Shown piece by piece: positions 50,524 through 60,442 of a DNA stretch of 64,000 bases (positions within the stretch are counted from its first letter, which is position 1; the number at the start of each line of letters is the position of its first letter). The stretch is from Bacteroidota bacterium (lineage in GTDB: Bacteria; Bacteroidota; Bacteroidia; Chitinophagales; Saprospiraceae): assembly GCA_963169325.1 (NCBI GenBank), contig CAUJEY010000132.1, positions 1 through 64,000 on the forward strand, in the 5' to 3' direction. A program made the translations under genes and the position numbers. The notes beneath the pieces are model-generated. The model was not told the origin of the DNA. It made no database searches and saw nothing but the letters and a program-made list of their open reading frames with translations.

Positions 50524-50631
50524 TTATGCCCCCGTGATGTCGATGATAATAACGCCTTCGAATTGGTTGGCGTTTTGAAAGGAAGCGGTTTGGTTGGAGG
50601 AGAAAAGCGAGGTGTTGAATTGAGTTGCCAT
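50524..50631 (-). CDS. Candidate 35-aa small ORF
   Basis: MATQFNTSLFSSNQTASFQNANQFEGVIIIDITGA; codon use looks like the neighbourhood; below the ORF-track cutoff. Confidence 0.3.
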   Translation of the reverse strand: MATQFNTSLFSSNQTASFQNANQFEGVIIIDITGA

Positions 50632-50956
50632 GATGACTTCGTTTGTTGATTACGAAGTCAAAAGTCAGGGCATCAGGCCACCGAACACTGGACAGAAACA
50701 CGTGTTCGTTCGCGGGCTTTTTTTTGCAGTTTTATATCATTTTAAATTTCAATTAATTGTAAATCAATATTTTAATGTGTTTAAATTTTATGCAAAACAC
50801 TTCGCTCGATGGTGTTTTAATTGAATAAAATGAAGCCATTTAGCACACAGTAATCTAAGGTTTTTGACATTTTGTGTTCCCCTTATATCCCTCCCCCAAA
50901 CCCTAAAGCCCCCTTTCGCTTAAAATTTTGATCAAGTACGTAGAAGAAACAGAAGA

Positions 50957-50999
50957 AAGAAAAAGCCTTGGCCTTAACAAAGGACCAAGGCTTTTTCTT
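50957..50999. terminator. Rho-independent terminator of the 51024..52535 gene
   Basis: aagaaaaagccttgg ... ccaaggctttttctt. Confidence 0.85.
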
Positions 51000-51023
51000 A
51001 AACCGAAATAATATCAGATACAC

Positions 51024-52535
51024 TCACTTCCCGAACCTTGTCTTCGGCAACAAATCCAGCACGATACTCCACAAATCTTCGTACGGAATGATTTCGATCT
51101 CGTGCGATTGGTTGGCGATTTCGATGGGTACTTCACGCAGTTGCAGGAGGTAACGTTCTGCTTTCCGGTTGGCGGCTTCGCGGTGGAATGCGGCTTCCGG
51201 CAGTTGCAGGAGCATTTTCAGGAAACAGTTGCTACGGAAATTATCCTGCTTTTTCAGGTAGCGGGCGGTATATTTCCCGATGGCTTCCACCCGCTCGATG
51301 CAGGTATCGTAGTTTTGGTCGGCAATGCCGAACAGGATTTGAGCGATCAGGATGGGAATATTCATCCCGCGTTTGTCTTTGGCGTACACTGGGGTTTGGT
51401 TCAGAAACTTACCGGGTTTAAAACGCCGGGTCGGCAGCCGGTCGACGCGGCGGGCGCGTACGAGCAGGTGCGTATAGGCCTCGTATATTTTCCACATTTC
51501 CCGGATTTGAGCCGGTTGTTTTTCCAGATCGGCGTGTTGCAGGATTTTTTCGCAGGTATCGAAGGCATCGTCGTAGTGTTGGGTGTGCAGGGCGAGCAGA
51601 AAATACAGTTCCTGCACTTTAAACCAATTGAAAGAGCCTTCCTCGTAAATGGTATGGTAGCGGCGGATGATATCCTGCCCGCGGCCGAAGTCGCGAAGAT
51701 GTACGCAGCTGACCACCAACTGGTAGTAGAATACCTGGAGCGGCAGATTGCTTTCGTACGGTTTGGCTTTGAAAAAACGAAGGGCATCTTCGCACAGGTC
51801 GGCCATTTTGGCGTGGTCGCCGCGGCTATTACAGGCTTGAAGTTGCAAGAGACGTCCGCTCAAATGAAGCCGGAAAGAAGAACACTGGTCCAGGTAAGGG
51901 GCAATTTGCAGGTAGTACGCCTCCCCCTGATCCGCCGCTTCTTCCTGCGGCGCCCGGCCGGCGATATACCGGCTGATGAGCTGGGTGTATAGTTCTTCCA
52001 CCTCGTTTTCCATCATCCAGATGGATTGGTATTGCCGGTACAAATCGCGGTAGAACTCGTACTTTTTCGGATCACCCGCCACGGTGCCGTAATGCAGGCG
52101 CAGATAGTACAAGGCGTTCATACTGAGTTCTGTAAATTCGAAATGCCGGGTGTGGCGCAACACCTGTTCGAGCTGTTCGATCGCGGTATGTTTCACGTTT
52201 TTGGCCAGCAGCGTCATGGCCGTCGCCCATTTTTTATTGCATTCGAAATGCGCTTTTTGCCGGTCGGTATAGCCCGGCTCGTTGTAATCGAGCAGGAAGA
52301 CCACGTCGAGCAAACGTTCTTTCAGGTTGTTTTTCAAGCTATGCAGTTTAGCGACAGCCTTAGGTGAGCCGTACAAGGCGGTGGCAGCCTCTTCGTCGGT
52401 GGCGGCTTGTTTTTGTTGCGCCAAATGGAAGAGCTGGCTCATTTTAGAGCCCGGTTCAAGGACGGTATCCCACACGGCGGTAGACTTGAGTTTGCTCCAT
52501 GGGAGCGAACCCGTCAGTTCGATCAGATCACGCAT
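51024..52535 (-). CDS. Uncharacterised ~503-aa protein, paralog of 48789..50342
   Basis: RGMNIPILIAQIL...KYTARYLKKQDNFRSNCFLKMLLQ...ANQSHEIEIIPYEDLWSIVLD. Confidence 0.85.
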   Translation of the reverse strand: MRDLIELTGSLPWSKLKSTAVWDTVLEPGSKMSQLFHLAQQKQAATDEEAATALYGSPKAVAKLHSLKNNLKERLLDVVFLLDYNEPGYTDRQKAHFECNKKWATAMTLLAKNVKHTAIEQLEQVLRHTRHFEFTELSMNALYYLRLHYGTVAGDPKKYEFYRDLYRQYQSIWMMENEVEELYTQLISRYIAGRAPQEEAADQGEAYYLQIAPYLDQCSSFRLHLSGRLLQLQACNSRGDHAKMADLCEDALRFFKAKPYESNLPLQVFYYQLVVSCVHLRDFGRGQDIIRRYHTIYEEGSFNWFKVQELYFLLALHTQHYDDAFDTCEKILQHADLEKQPAQIREMWKIYEAYTHLLVRARRVDRLPTRRFKPGKFLNQTPVYAKDKRGMNIPILIAQILFGIADQNYDTCIERVEAIGKYTARYLKKQDNFRSNCFLKMLLQLPEAAFHREAANRKAERYLLQLREVPIEIANQSHEIEIIPYEDLWSIVLDLLPKTRFGK

Positions 52536-52998
52536 ACTTCTTTTGGTTTGGAATGTTACCCAATAGGGGCAAACCGGATACTGCTGCGACGAGCAACTCG
52601 CACACCATGACCTGTTTCCTTATCCGTCATGACAACGCAAAGGAGATGCAGGGCATCCGAATGCCAGTGAAGTTTAGAGTGGCCTGATCAGGCCGAATCG
52701 GACTTGTACGTTCGAAAATTGTAGTTGGTAGGTAGACCGGGCGGGGTCAGCCATGAGGTGTGAAAACTTTTCATAGGCGATTATAAAATTGTGCATTAAA
52801 GATTACAGGAGGGTGGGATTAAATCGCACAGATTAAACCGTATAAAAAATACCGAAAAGGAACGGTCGGGAGCAAATGTATGATATTTTTTTTAACTGCA
52901 ATAGCGCTCGATTTTTATTTGAAAAACAAAATCGCGATCTATAAATGTCAGCGCTGCACCATTTCCGGATTTCGGTTAAACGAGTTCGGCTGAATTTC

Positions 52999-53006
52999 TA
53001 CCTTTG
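52999..53006 (+). promoter_or_regulatory. Bacteroidota-type -7 box TACCTTTG upstream of the DUF6029 gene
   Basis: Fits TAnnTTTG; 70 nt before ATG. Confidence 0.4.
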
Positions 53007-53075
53007 CTGCCGGCCTTTTTTAACGCACCGGCGCCGCCTTGACAATAATAAGAACACCTGCTCCCGTCGATTAAC

Positions 53076-54815
53076 ATGAAACAATTGTTACGCACTTTCC
53101 TGCCCTTATCCCTGATGTTGTTGCTTTCCGCGCAATCAGATGCTCAAAACGCGCCTCGTATTACCGGCAACCTGCAAAGCAACGGCAACTTTTTTATCCG
53201 CGATTCCGCCATCGGGGCGGCCAATACGCCGCAGTACGACAACCAAAAATTCGGCGCAGAAAGCTGGCTGACCCTCAACTATTCCAATTGGGGGTTCGAT
53301 ATGGGCATTCGTTTCGATGTATTTAACAATTCCAACCTGCTCAACCCGACAGGCTCTTTCACCGGGGAAGGCATCGGCCGCTGGTATGTCCATAAGGAAA
53401 TTTACGGCTTCGATATTTCGGGCGGCTACCTGTACGACCAAATCGGCTCGGGGATTATTTACCGGGCTTATGAGGAACGGTCACTGCTGATCGATAATGC
53501 GCTGAAAGGCGTCAAAATCGGCTACCAAATCAATGATAACTGGAAAGCCAAGGTATTTACCGGGCGGCAAAAGCAACAGTTCGACTCCTATAGCTCCGTG
53601 GTACGCGGCGCGGCGCTGGAAGGGTTTATAAAACCGGATTCCACCAAAAACTTTTCAATAGCCCCCGGTTTGGGCGCCGTGGCCCGCGCGTACAGCCGGG
53701 AAACCATCAACCAGGCGCGTAGTGAATTTAACCGGTACAAACGGCAGGATAGCATTCAGTACAATGCCTACGCCATGACTGCATACAATACCCTGACGGC
53801 GGGTAACTTTTCCTGGTATATCGAAGGCGCATTCAAAACTAAGGACATCATTTTCAACGAATTTGACAGCCTGCACGTGCCCATTACGGATGCCACGGGA
53901 ACTCTTATCCGGGTAGATACCATCGAAGACATATTGGTCAATACCAATGGGGTGATGGCATACACCAGCATATCGTATGCCGGCAAAGGCCTGGGTATTA
54001 CGCTGGAAGGGAAATACACGAAAAACTTCCGCTTCCGCAACGATCCATTTCAATTTGCCGTTCAGGGGCCGATCAACTTTTTGCCCCCGATCGCCCGCCA
54101 GAATACGTTCCGGCTACCGGCGCGTTTTTCGCCAAACACCCAGGAAATCGGCGAGCAGGGGCTTCAACTGGACATGCGATATGCGATCGACAAAAGTTTA
54201 TCGGTAGGGCTGAACGTTTCCAATATCTACCTGCTCAACGGGAAGGAACTGTACCGCGAATTCGCACCGGAAATTACCTATAAACACAAGCGCAAATGGC
54301 AAGTCCTGTTGGGGATGCAGTTCCTCAATTACAATATCAGCACTTACCAGTTTAAAGATGATTCCGAAGACCTGAACGACGTAATCCCCTGGGTAAAAAA
54401 GGGTAAACAGGGCTACGTAGACGCCTTCACCCCGTATGCGGAGTGGCTCTACAAATTCACCCCCCGGAAATCGGTGCGTGTAGAGGCACAATATCTGCTG
54501 ACCGACGATGAGTTCGGCTCCTGGATAAATGCCCTCGTGGAAGTCGGTTGGGCGCCCCACTGGCTCTTCTATGTTTCCGACATGTACAAACTCGGGCACT
54601 CCAATCTGGACAGGATACCGGCAGGCGAACGCGCCGAAAAAACAAAATACGACGGACTGCATTATCCGAGCGTTGGCATCGTTTATACCCACCGGGCCAA
54701 CCGTGTTTCGCTGGCCTACGTCAAGCAGGTGGAAGGGATCAATTGCGCCGGCGGTATCTGCCGTTACGAGCCTACTTTTTCCGGCGTCCGCCTTCAGGTC
54801 AGTTCTTCTTTTTAA
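53076..54815 (+). CDS. DUF6029-like outer-membrane protein
   Basis: Signal peptide; ITGNLQSNGNFFIRDSAIGA...YDNQKFGAESWLTLNYSNWGF. Confidence 0.85.
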   Translation: MKQLLRTFLPLSLMLLLSAQSDAQNAPRITGNLQSNGNFFIRDSAIGAANTPQYDNQKFGAESWLTLNYSNWGFDMGIRFDVFNNSNLLNPTGSFTGEGIGRWYVHKEIYGFDISGGYLYDQIGSGIIYRAYEERSLLIDNALKGVKIGYQINDNWKAKVFTGRQKQQFDSYSSVVRGAALEGFIKPDSTKNFSIAPGLGAVARAYSRETINQARSEFNRYKRQDSIQYNAYAMTAYNTLTAGNFSWYIEGAFKTKDIIFNEFDSLHVPITDATGTLIRVDTIEDILVNTNGVMAYTSISYAGKGLGITLEGKYTKNFRFRNDPFQFAVQGPINFLPPIARQNTFRLPARFSPNTQEIGEQGLQLDMRYAIDKSLSVGLNVSNIYLLNGKELYREFAPEITYKHKRKWQVLLGMQFLNYNISTYQFKDDSEDLNDVIPWVKKGKQGYVDAFTPYAEWLYKFTPRKSVRVEAQYLLTDDEFGSWINALVEVGWAPHWLFYVSDMYKLGHSNLDRIPAGERAEKTKYDGLHYPSVGIVYTHRANRVSLAYVKQVEGINCAGGICRYEPTFSGVRLQVSSSF

Positions 54816-54857
54816 ACAATTGATAACTTTAACCCCCTGTCTCCTTTTTAAACACGC

Positions 54858-55718
54858 ATGATCAAAAGAAAAATGATGAAAAACATTCTCTTTTTGGCTG
54901 TCTTTACATCCGGTATGCTCCTGTCGGGCTGCACCGAAGAATTGATATACATCAACCCTGCCGGCGGCCCGACGGACCCCGTTGACCCGGGCATCACCAC
55001 CCGCAATGTGCTGGTGGAGGAACTCACCGGCGTCCGGTGCCCCAACTGCCCGGAAGGTACCGCTACCCTGGTTGACCTGGGCCAAACCCTTGGCGAAAAA
55101 CTAATCGTTGTGAGCGTCCACGCGGCGATCGGCTACGACAGCCCCTACCCCGAAAGCAAATACGACTTCCGTACGGCGGATGGAACCGAAATGGCTAATT
55201 TTATCGGCTCTCCCATCGGGTTCCCCTCTGCCTCCGTCAACCGCCGGATTGTGCCACCGGATTCGGATCCTTTTTTACCGCGCACCAAGTGGGCGGGCAT
55301 CATCGAGGAGGACCTGGCGGAAGCGCCGCAAATCGGCATTCAGTTAAAAACCGCCTTTAACGCTGCTACCCGCAAATTGGACGTTACGGCCGATCTGCTG
55401 CCGCTGGTCGATTTAAACGGCGAACACCGCCTTACTGTGCTGATCACTGAGGACAGTATTGTGGATTACCAGAAAGTAGACCTTGTAAAAGTGTCCGACT
55501 ATATACACCGCCACGTATTGCGCGATGCACTCTCCCAAGCCACCGGCGACGTGATCAGCGAGCCGCTTGTTGTCGACGCTACCATCAAAAAGACGTTTTC
55601 CATCACGCTGCCGGCCGCATGGAAGGCCGAACATTGCAGCGTGGTAGCTTTCGTACACCACGGTACCACACCGGATAAGGAAGTGCTGCAAGTGGTGGAG
55701 GAGCATGTCGTTAAATAG
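54858..55718 (+). CDS. Omp28-related lipoprotein
   Basis: Lipobox LLSGC; VLVEELTGVRCPNCPEGTATL. Confidence 0.85.
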   Translation: MIKRKMMKNILFLAVFTSGMLLSGCTEELIYINPAGGPTDPVDPGITTRNVLVEELTGVRCPNCPEGTATLVDLGQTLGEKLIVVSVHAAIGYDSPYPESKYDFRTADGTEMANFIGSPIGFPSASVNRRIVPPDSDPFLPRTKWAGIIEEDLAEAPQIGIQLKTAFNAATRKLDVTADLLPLVDLNGEHRLTVLITEDSIVDYQKVDLVKVSDYIHRHVLRDALSQATGDVISEPLVVDATIKKTFSITLPAAWKAEHCSVVAFVHHGTTPDKEVLQVVEEHVVK

Positions 55719-55785
55719 CTGTTAGCGTTTAATCCACACCCACCCAAAAAACGCCCTATCGTCAACATTCAACCACCACATTATT

Positions 55786-56964
55786 ATGTTCAACCTGACT
55801 GAAGAACATCTGGCCGTAAGAGAAGCGGCCCGCCAGTTTGCCCAAACTGAATTAAAACCCGGCGTCATCGAACGCGACACCAAAATGCAATACCCCTACG
55901 AACAGGTACGGAAAATGGGCGAGCTCGGCTTTCTGGGCATGATGGTGCCGCCCGAATACGGCGGCGGCGGCATGGATACGCTGTCCTATGTGCTCGCCAT
56001 GGAGGAAATCAGCAAAGTCGACAGCTCCTGCTCGGTCATCATGTCCGTAAATAACTCCCTGGTTTGCTGGGGTATTCTGGAATACGGCAACGAAGCGCAA
56101 AAACAAAAATACCTGCCGCTGCTGGCCTCCGGCGAATGGATCGGCTCCTTTTGCCTGTCCGAACCCGAAGCCGGCTCCGACGCCACAAGCCAGCGCACCA
56201 CGGCCGTGGACATGGGCGATCACTACCTGCTGAACGGCACCAAAAACTGGATCACCAACGGCGGCACGTCCAAACTGCACCTCGTCGTCGCGCAGACCAA
56301 CCCGGAAAAAGGCCACCGCGGTATCAATGTCTTTATCGTGGAAACATCCTGGCCCGGCGTGGTCATCGGCGCCAAGGAAGACAAACTCGGCATCCGCGCC
56401 TCCGATACCCACACCATCATGTACAACGACGTGAAAGTGCCCAAGGAAAACCGCATCGGAGACGACGGTTTCGGCTTCAAATTCGCCATGCAAACCCTGT
56501 CGGGCGGCCGTATCGGCATTGCTTCGCAGGCACTCGGCATCGCAGCCGGCGCTTATGAGTTATCTGTGGCCTACTCCAAAGAGCGGGAGGCTTTTGGCAA
56601 ACCCATCAGCCAGCACCAGGCTATCGCCTTCAAATTGGCCGATATGGCCACCGAAATAGAAGCGGCCCGCCTGATGGTGTACCGGTCTGCCGTGATGAAA
56701 GACCAGGGGCTTGATTATACCGCGGCCTCGGCCATGGCCAAGCTCTTCGCATCCGAAGTAGCCATGCGTCACACCGTGGAAGCAGTGCAAATACACGGCG
56801 GCTACGGCTTCGTCAAAGAATATCACGTGGAGCGCCTGATGCGCGACGCCAAGATCACCCAGATTTACGAAGGTACCTCGGAGATACAACGGATCGTCAT
56901 TTCACGCAATCTGTTGAACGGAGAGTTGTATTTGCCGATGCCGGCGATGGTGGAGCAGGTGTAA
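55786..56964 (+). CDS. Acyl-CoA dehydrogenase
   Basis: FCLSEPEAGSDATSQRTTA; IHGGYGFVKEYHVERLMRDAKITQIYEGTSEIQRIVISR. Confidence 0.95.
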   Translation: MFNLTEEHLAVREAARQFAQTELKPGVIERDTKMQYPYEQVRKMGELGFLGMMVPPEYGGGGMDTLSYVLAMEEISKVDSSCSVIMSVNNSLVCWGILEYGNEAQKQKYLPLLASGEWIGSFCLSEPEAGSDATSQRTTAVDMGDHYLLNGTKNWITNGGTSKLHLVVAQTNPEKGHRGINVFIVETSWPGVVIGAKEDKLGIRASDTHTIMYNDVKVPKENRIGDDGFGFKFAMQTLSGGRIGIASQALGIAAGAYELSVAYSKEREAFGKPISQHQAIAFKLADMATEIEAARLMVYRSAVMKDQGLDYTAASAMAKLFASEVAMRHTVEAVQIHGGYGFVKEYHVERLMRDAKITQIYEGTSEIQRIVISRNLLNGELYLPMPAMVEQV

Positions 56965-57013
56965 TTTGCGCTGTTGTGTCAAAAGTCTGTCCAGATAAGA
57001 CCTTACCCAACAC

Positions 57014-58135
57014 TCACTCCACCTCCCACCAACCCTTCAACCTCTTCCTGATTCCCTCTACGAACCTCGACATAGTGCTCTGCGCCGAGAGTGTCATATC
57101 CGGCGTTGCATCCGGATTTCGTTCGTAGCGGCCCACCGGAAGGGCATAAAAGGTGGATTTGCCATTGGCTTTTTTCTCCACATAGCGCCACACGGGTATG
57201 TAGCCGCAGCCGCTCACTTCGGCATACGGCACGCCTTTGCGATGCACCAAATCTACCTGAAACAGAATACCGCCGTCGGTGCCGGGTTTCTGCTGGTTGG
57301 AGATAAAGTTGCCGAGCGAATAAACGACCAGCGCCTGCTTGTTCGAGCCATCGGGCAGTGTGGCCGTTTCGGTGCGGATAGGCTGCACGACGTGCGGGTG
57401 TGCTCCAATGATCATGTCGGCGCCATGGCGGATCAGAAAATTGGCTTGCCGGCGTTGTTCGGCATTTTCTTCGAGTTGATATTCCAGGCCCCAATGCATC
57501 ACCACGATGATAAAATGTGGCTTGCGGGCGCGGGCTTCGGCCAGGTCTTTGGCGATTTGTACCGTGTCGATCAGGTTTACGATGGTGGGCGCCTGGGTGG
57601 GTACGCCGTTGGTCCCGTAGGTATAGTTGAGCAGGGCTAATTTGAAACCCTCTTTGTACACCATAAGCGGGTAAAAGGCATCGCGGTCGCGCTGGTTTTT
57701 GAAAGTGCCAGTTTGCTGAAAACCCAATTCGCGCAGGGTTTCAATCGTTTTTATCAGGCCCGCGCCGCGGCTGTCGTTGGAGTGGTTGTTGGCCGTCACC
57801 AGGATATCGAAACCGGCATCTTTGAGGGCGTCTGCGAGGGCGTCGGGGCTGCGAAACATCGGATAACCATTGTAGGGCGCCTTGCCGGGTAGGGTCAGTT
57901 CGAGGTTGCCGATAGCCAGGTCGGCGCCTTCCAGGATGGGTTTTACATATTGGAAGCAGGGGCGGTAGTCGTATTTCCCGGGACTTACCTCGGCGCTTTT
58001 GATTTGTGGCAAATGGCCCATTATATCGCCGGCAAAAATCAGGCGCAGCGTATCCGTTTGGGCGTTAACGGAAATGATAAATGAAGAATGGTAAATGATA
58101 AATAACAGGGTTACGGGCAAAAAACGCTGCGGCAT
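57014..58135 (-). CDS. CapA/PgsA-family (poly-gamma-glutamate capsule-type) metallophosphatase
   Basis: LIFAGDIMGHLPQ, GNLELTL, TANNHSNDSRGAGL, GAHPHVVQPI. Confidence 0.9.
   Translation of the reverse strand: MPQRFLPVTLLFIIYHSSFIISVNAQTDTLRLIFAGDIMGHLPQIKSAEVSPGKYDYRPCFQYVKPILEGADLAIGNLELTLPGKAPYNGYPMFRSPDALADALKDAGFDILVTANNHSNDSRGAGLIKTIETLRELGFQQTGTFKNQRDRDAFYPLMVYKEGFKLALLNYTYGTNGVPTQAPTIVNLIDTVQIAKDLAEARARKPHFIIVVMHWGLEYQLEENAEQRRQANFLIRHGADMIIGAHPHVVQPIRTETATLPDGSNKQALVVYSLGNFISNQQKPGTDGGILFQVDLVHRKGVPYAEVSGCGYIPVWRYVEKKANGKSTFYALPVGRYERNPDATPDMTLSAQSTMSRFVEGIRKRLKGWWEVE
58071..58107 (-). repeat. TCAT-type heptamer array inside the CapA signal-peptide codons
   Basis: Minus strand TTATCAT-TTACCAT-TCTTCAT-TTATCAT-TTC, encodes LFIIYHSSFII. 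Confidence 0.7.
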
Positions 58136-58215
58136 AGAGCAAAAACTTTAGCGTAAAGGTAGGTCGTCATCTGCTTTGTCCGATTTTTTTCTTCACCACA
58201 GCGGCGGCGTATGTT

Positions 58216-58223
58216 TAACTTTG
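58216..58223 (+). promoter_or_regulatory. Bacteroidota-type -7 box TAACTTTG
   Basis: Fits TAnnTTTG; ~24 nt before ATG 58247, so the annotated 58211 start would be too early. Confidence 0.4.
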
Positions 58224-58246
58224 AGTCTTCAATGCAATCGCAACCC

Positions 58247-58846
58247 ATGTTAAAACGATTAATACTTATCGGCGTTATTGCCCTCGCTTTTATCCTGGGC
58301 GTTTGGCTGGCCTACCGGTATTTTGCGCCCTCATCCAAGCCCGTGGAAAGCGCCACCGTGTTACTGGAAAAAATCCGGCAAGTCATAAAACTGACCACCG
58401 TGGAAGGCGAATTTTCGGAAATTTACAGCTACAGCGAATATTCGGGGTACTTCACCTGGCTATGGGACAAAAAAGCGCTCGTGCGGGTAAACGCCACGGT
58501 AGCCGCCGGTTACGACCTCAGCACGCTGAAAATAGAAGCCGACTCCAGCACACATACCCTGCGCATCGGGCCGCTGCCCGAACCGCAAATCCTGAGCATC
58601 GACCATACACTGGCCTATTACGACGTGTCGACGGGGGTGTTCAACAGTTTTGCGCCCGAAGATTACAACCGGATGAACCAGCGCGCCAAAGACCTGATCC
58701 GGGAACAAGCCCTGAAAAGCAACCTGCTCCCTTCTGCCAAAGAACAGGGCGATAAAATATTCGACATGATCCGTTTTATGGCAGAAAGCACGGGCTGGCA
58801 GGTTGTTATTTTGCCGGGAACGGCGCCCGAGCCATCTAAGGGCTAG
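58247..58846 (+). CDS. DUF4230-like membrane-anchored protein
   Basis: N-terminal TM; VLLEKIRQVIKLTTVEGEFSEIYSY. Confidence 0.75.
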   Translation: MLKRLILIGVIALAFILGVWLAYRYFAPSSKPVESATVLLEKIRQVIKLTTVEGEFSEIYSYSEYSGYFTWLWDKKALVRVNATVAAGYDLSTLKIEADSSTHTLRIGPLPEPQILSIDHTLAYYDVSTGVFNSFAPEDYNRMNQRAKDLIREQALKSNLLPSAKEQGDKIFDMIRFMAESTGWQVVILPGTAPEPSKG

Positions 58847-58879
58847 TTTTCATTTGATCAAAATAAATATTCATACACC

Positions 58880-59335
58880 ATGAAACAGATTTTTTTGCTG
58901 CCTTTTCTTTTTGTCGGAATAATGGCTGTTACGGCTCAATCGACCACAGCCGGCGCACCGGCCAATCCGGCTACCGGCAACGTTGCCGACCCTGCCCGTG
59001 AATCCGCAGGCCGTTTGGCTGCCAAATACAAGTTGAATGCCGCACAAACGCAAAAAATGCACACCATTCAGACCCGGAAACAGCGGAATCTCGCTGAAAT
59101 CGAGGTGTTTAAAAGTAGTAATCCGGCCCTATACCGGGCCAAACTAGAAAGTATTCAAAAAGGCACGCAAAGCAGCATTCGCCGGCTGTTGAAAACGAAG
59201 GAGCAGCAGACGTTGTTCCAAAAAAACCAGGCAGAGCAACGCCGGCTGCGTCAGGCCAAACGGGAAGAAATGAGTGCTCAGGGTGCTTCGAGAGAAGCCA
59301 TTGAGGCGGCGGTTTTGGAAATTTATGTAGAATAA
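58880..59335 (+). CDS. Small secreted hypothetical protein
   Basis: Signal peptide MKQIFLLPFLFVGIMAVTAQ; charged helical remainder. Confidence 0.7.
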   Translation: MKQIFLLPFLFVGIMAVTAQSTTAGAPANPATGNVADPARESAGRLAAKYKLNAAQTQKMHTIQTRKQRNLAEIEVFKSSNPALYRAKLESIQKGTQSSIRRLLKTKEQQTLFQKNQAEQRRLRQAKREEMSAQGASREAIEAAVLEIYVE

Positions 59336-59464
59336 GGGTCAAAACTGCCGCCCGAACGATAGTTTTGGTAATTAATGAAAACTTCATTGGCGTATTTCAA
59401 CGGGCTGCCTAACTTGCGTCGATTCTGTCAACCCTAATGTTGGACGTTATTTACCGGTACGCTT

Positions 59465-59947
59465 ATGCTCATTTTCGCAGTGCGGCTTATAGTCGAGGAG
59501 GATGGAAAAATGCTTTTTTTGCGGCAAACGAAAAAGAACGGCGGGCGCTATTCTCTGATTGGAGGCAATGTGGAAGAAAACGAGTTTGCCCGCGAAGCCC
59601 TGGCGCGTGAAGCCAGAGAGGAAGCCGGTATCCACGTCGAGCCGGTCGATTTGCGGCTGATCCACGTGTTGCATCGCCATAAACTGAAGAAGGACGAAAC
59701 GCTCCTGGTTTTGTACTTCAAAGCTTACCGGTTTGAGGGCGAACCCGAATCGCTGGAACCTAAAAAGTTTAAAGATGTGAAATGGTTGCCGGTAAGAAGT
59801 CTGCCCGAGGAGGTCTCCAAAGCAACAAAACATGTGCTGGAGGGTATTCAGCGCGGTGAGATTTATTCAGAGTTTCCGGCGCGTAATAAAGTATTGGCCT
59901 TTTGGGAGCAGTTTGGCGACCGTTGGGCCGGATTTTCTGATTTTTGA
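59465..59947 (+). CDS. NUDIX hydrolase
   Basis: GGNVEENEFAREALAREAREEAGI Nudix box. Confidence 0.92.
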   Translation: MLIFAVRLIVEEDGKMLFLRQTKKNGGRYSLIGGNVEENEFAREALAREAREEAGIHVEPVDLRLIHVLHRHKLKKDETLLVLYFKAYRFEGEPESLEPKKFKDVKWLPVRSLPEEVSKATKHVLEGIQRGEIYSEFPARNKVLAFWEQFGDRWAGFSDF

Positions 59948-60008
59948 TAGCTGGCTGACATTTCTCCAAAAAAAGATTTTCGGGTTGCCGGTTTTACTTT
60001 TTTTTCCT

Positions 60009-60016
60009 TATTTTTG
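60009..60016 (+). promoter_or_regulatory. Bacteroidota-type promoter (TTG-N21-TATTTTTG)
   Basis: TTG 59985-59987 and TATTTTTG 60009-60016. Confidence 0.5.
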
Positions 60017-60389
60017 CCTGCGTTACGTTTAATCCTGGTGCTGATTTATTCCGATTACAGTTTTACAAACACTACATCCCATGAGCAGATTTACCGATGC
60101 CCTTAGCAGGCTGTGTTCTTCGGCGTACTTTCCTGATTTTTCCCTTTTTCCAATACGGCTTTATTTCCGGCTGCGTGAAAACATCACGTTCAGTCCGGCT
60201 TTTTTGCGTGTTGGCGGCACAGACCGCCTCCAGCGCAGGGGTTACTGATATTCTGGCATCCCCATCAAGCCAACGGCGCCCACCCGATGTTGACGGAACA
60301 TTTCTCTTCGTTTTGATTGAGTTGAAAAGGTTGCGTTTTCCGGGCGTTGTATTCCTATTCAGATGTCTTATGCTTCATAGGCGAGAACC

Positions 60390-60430
60390 CCGGTTCCGAA
60401 ACGTCGGAGCCGGGTATTTTTTTGCCCAAA
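60390..60430 (+). terminator. Terminator-like hairpin with T-tract
   Basis: ccccggttccgaaacgtcggagccgggtattttttt. Confidence 0.6.
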
Positions 60431-60442
60431 ATGATCACCCCC

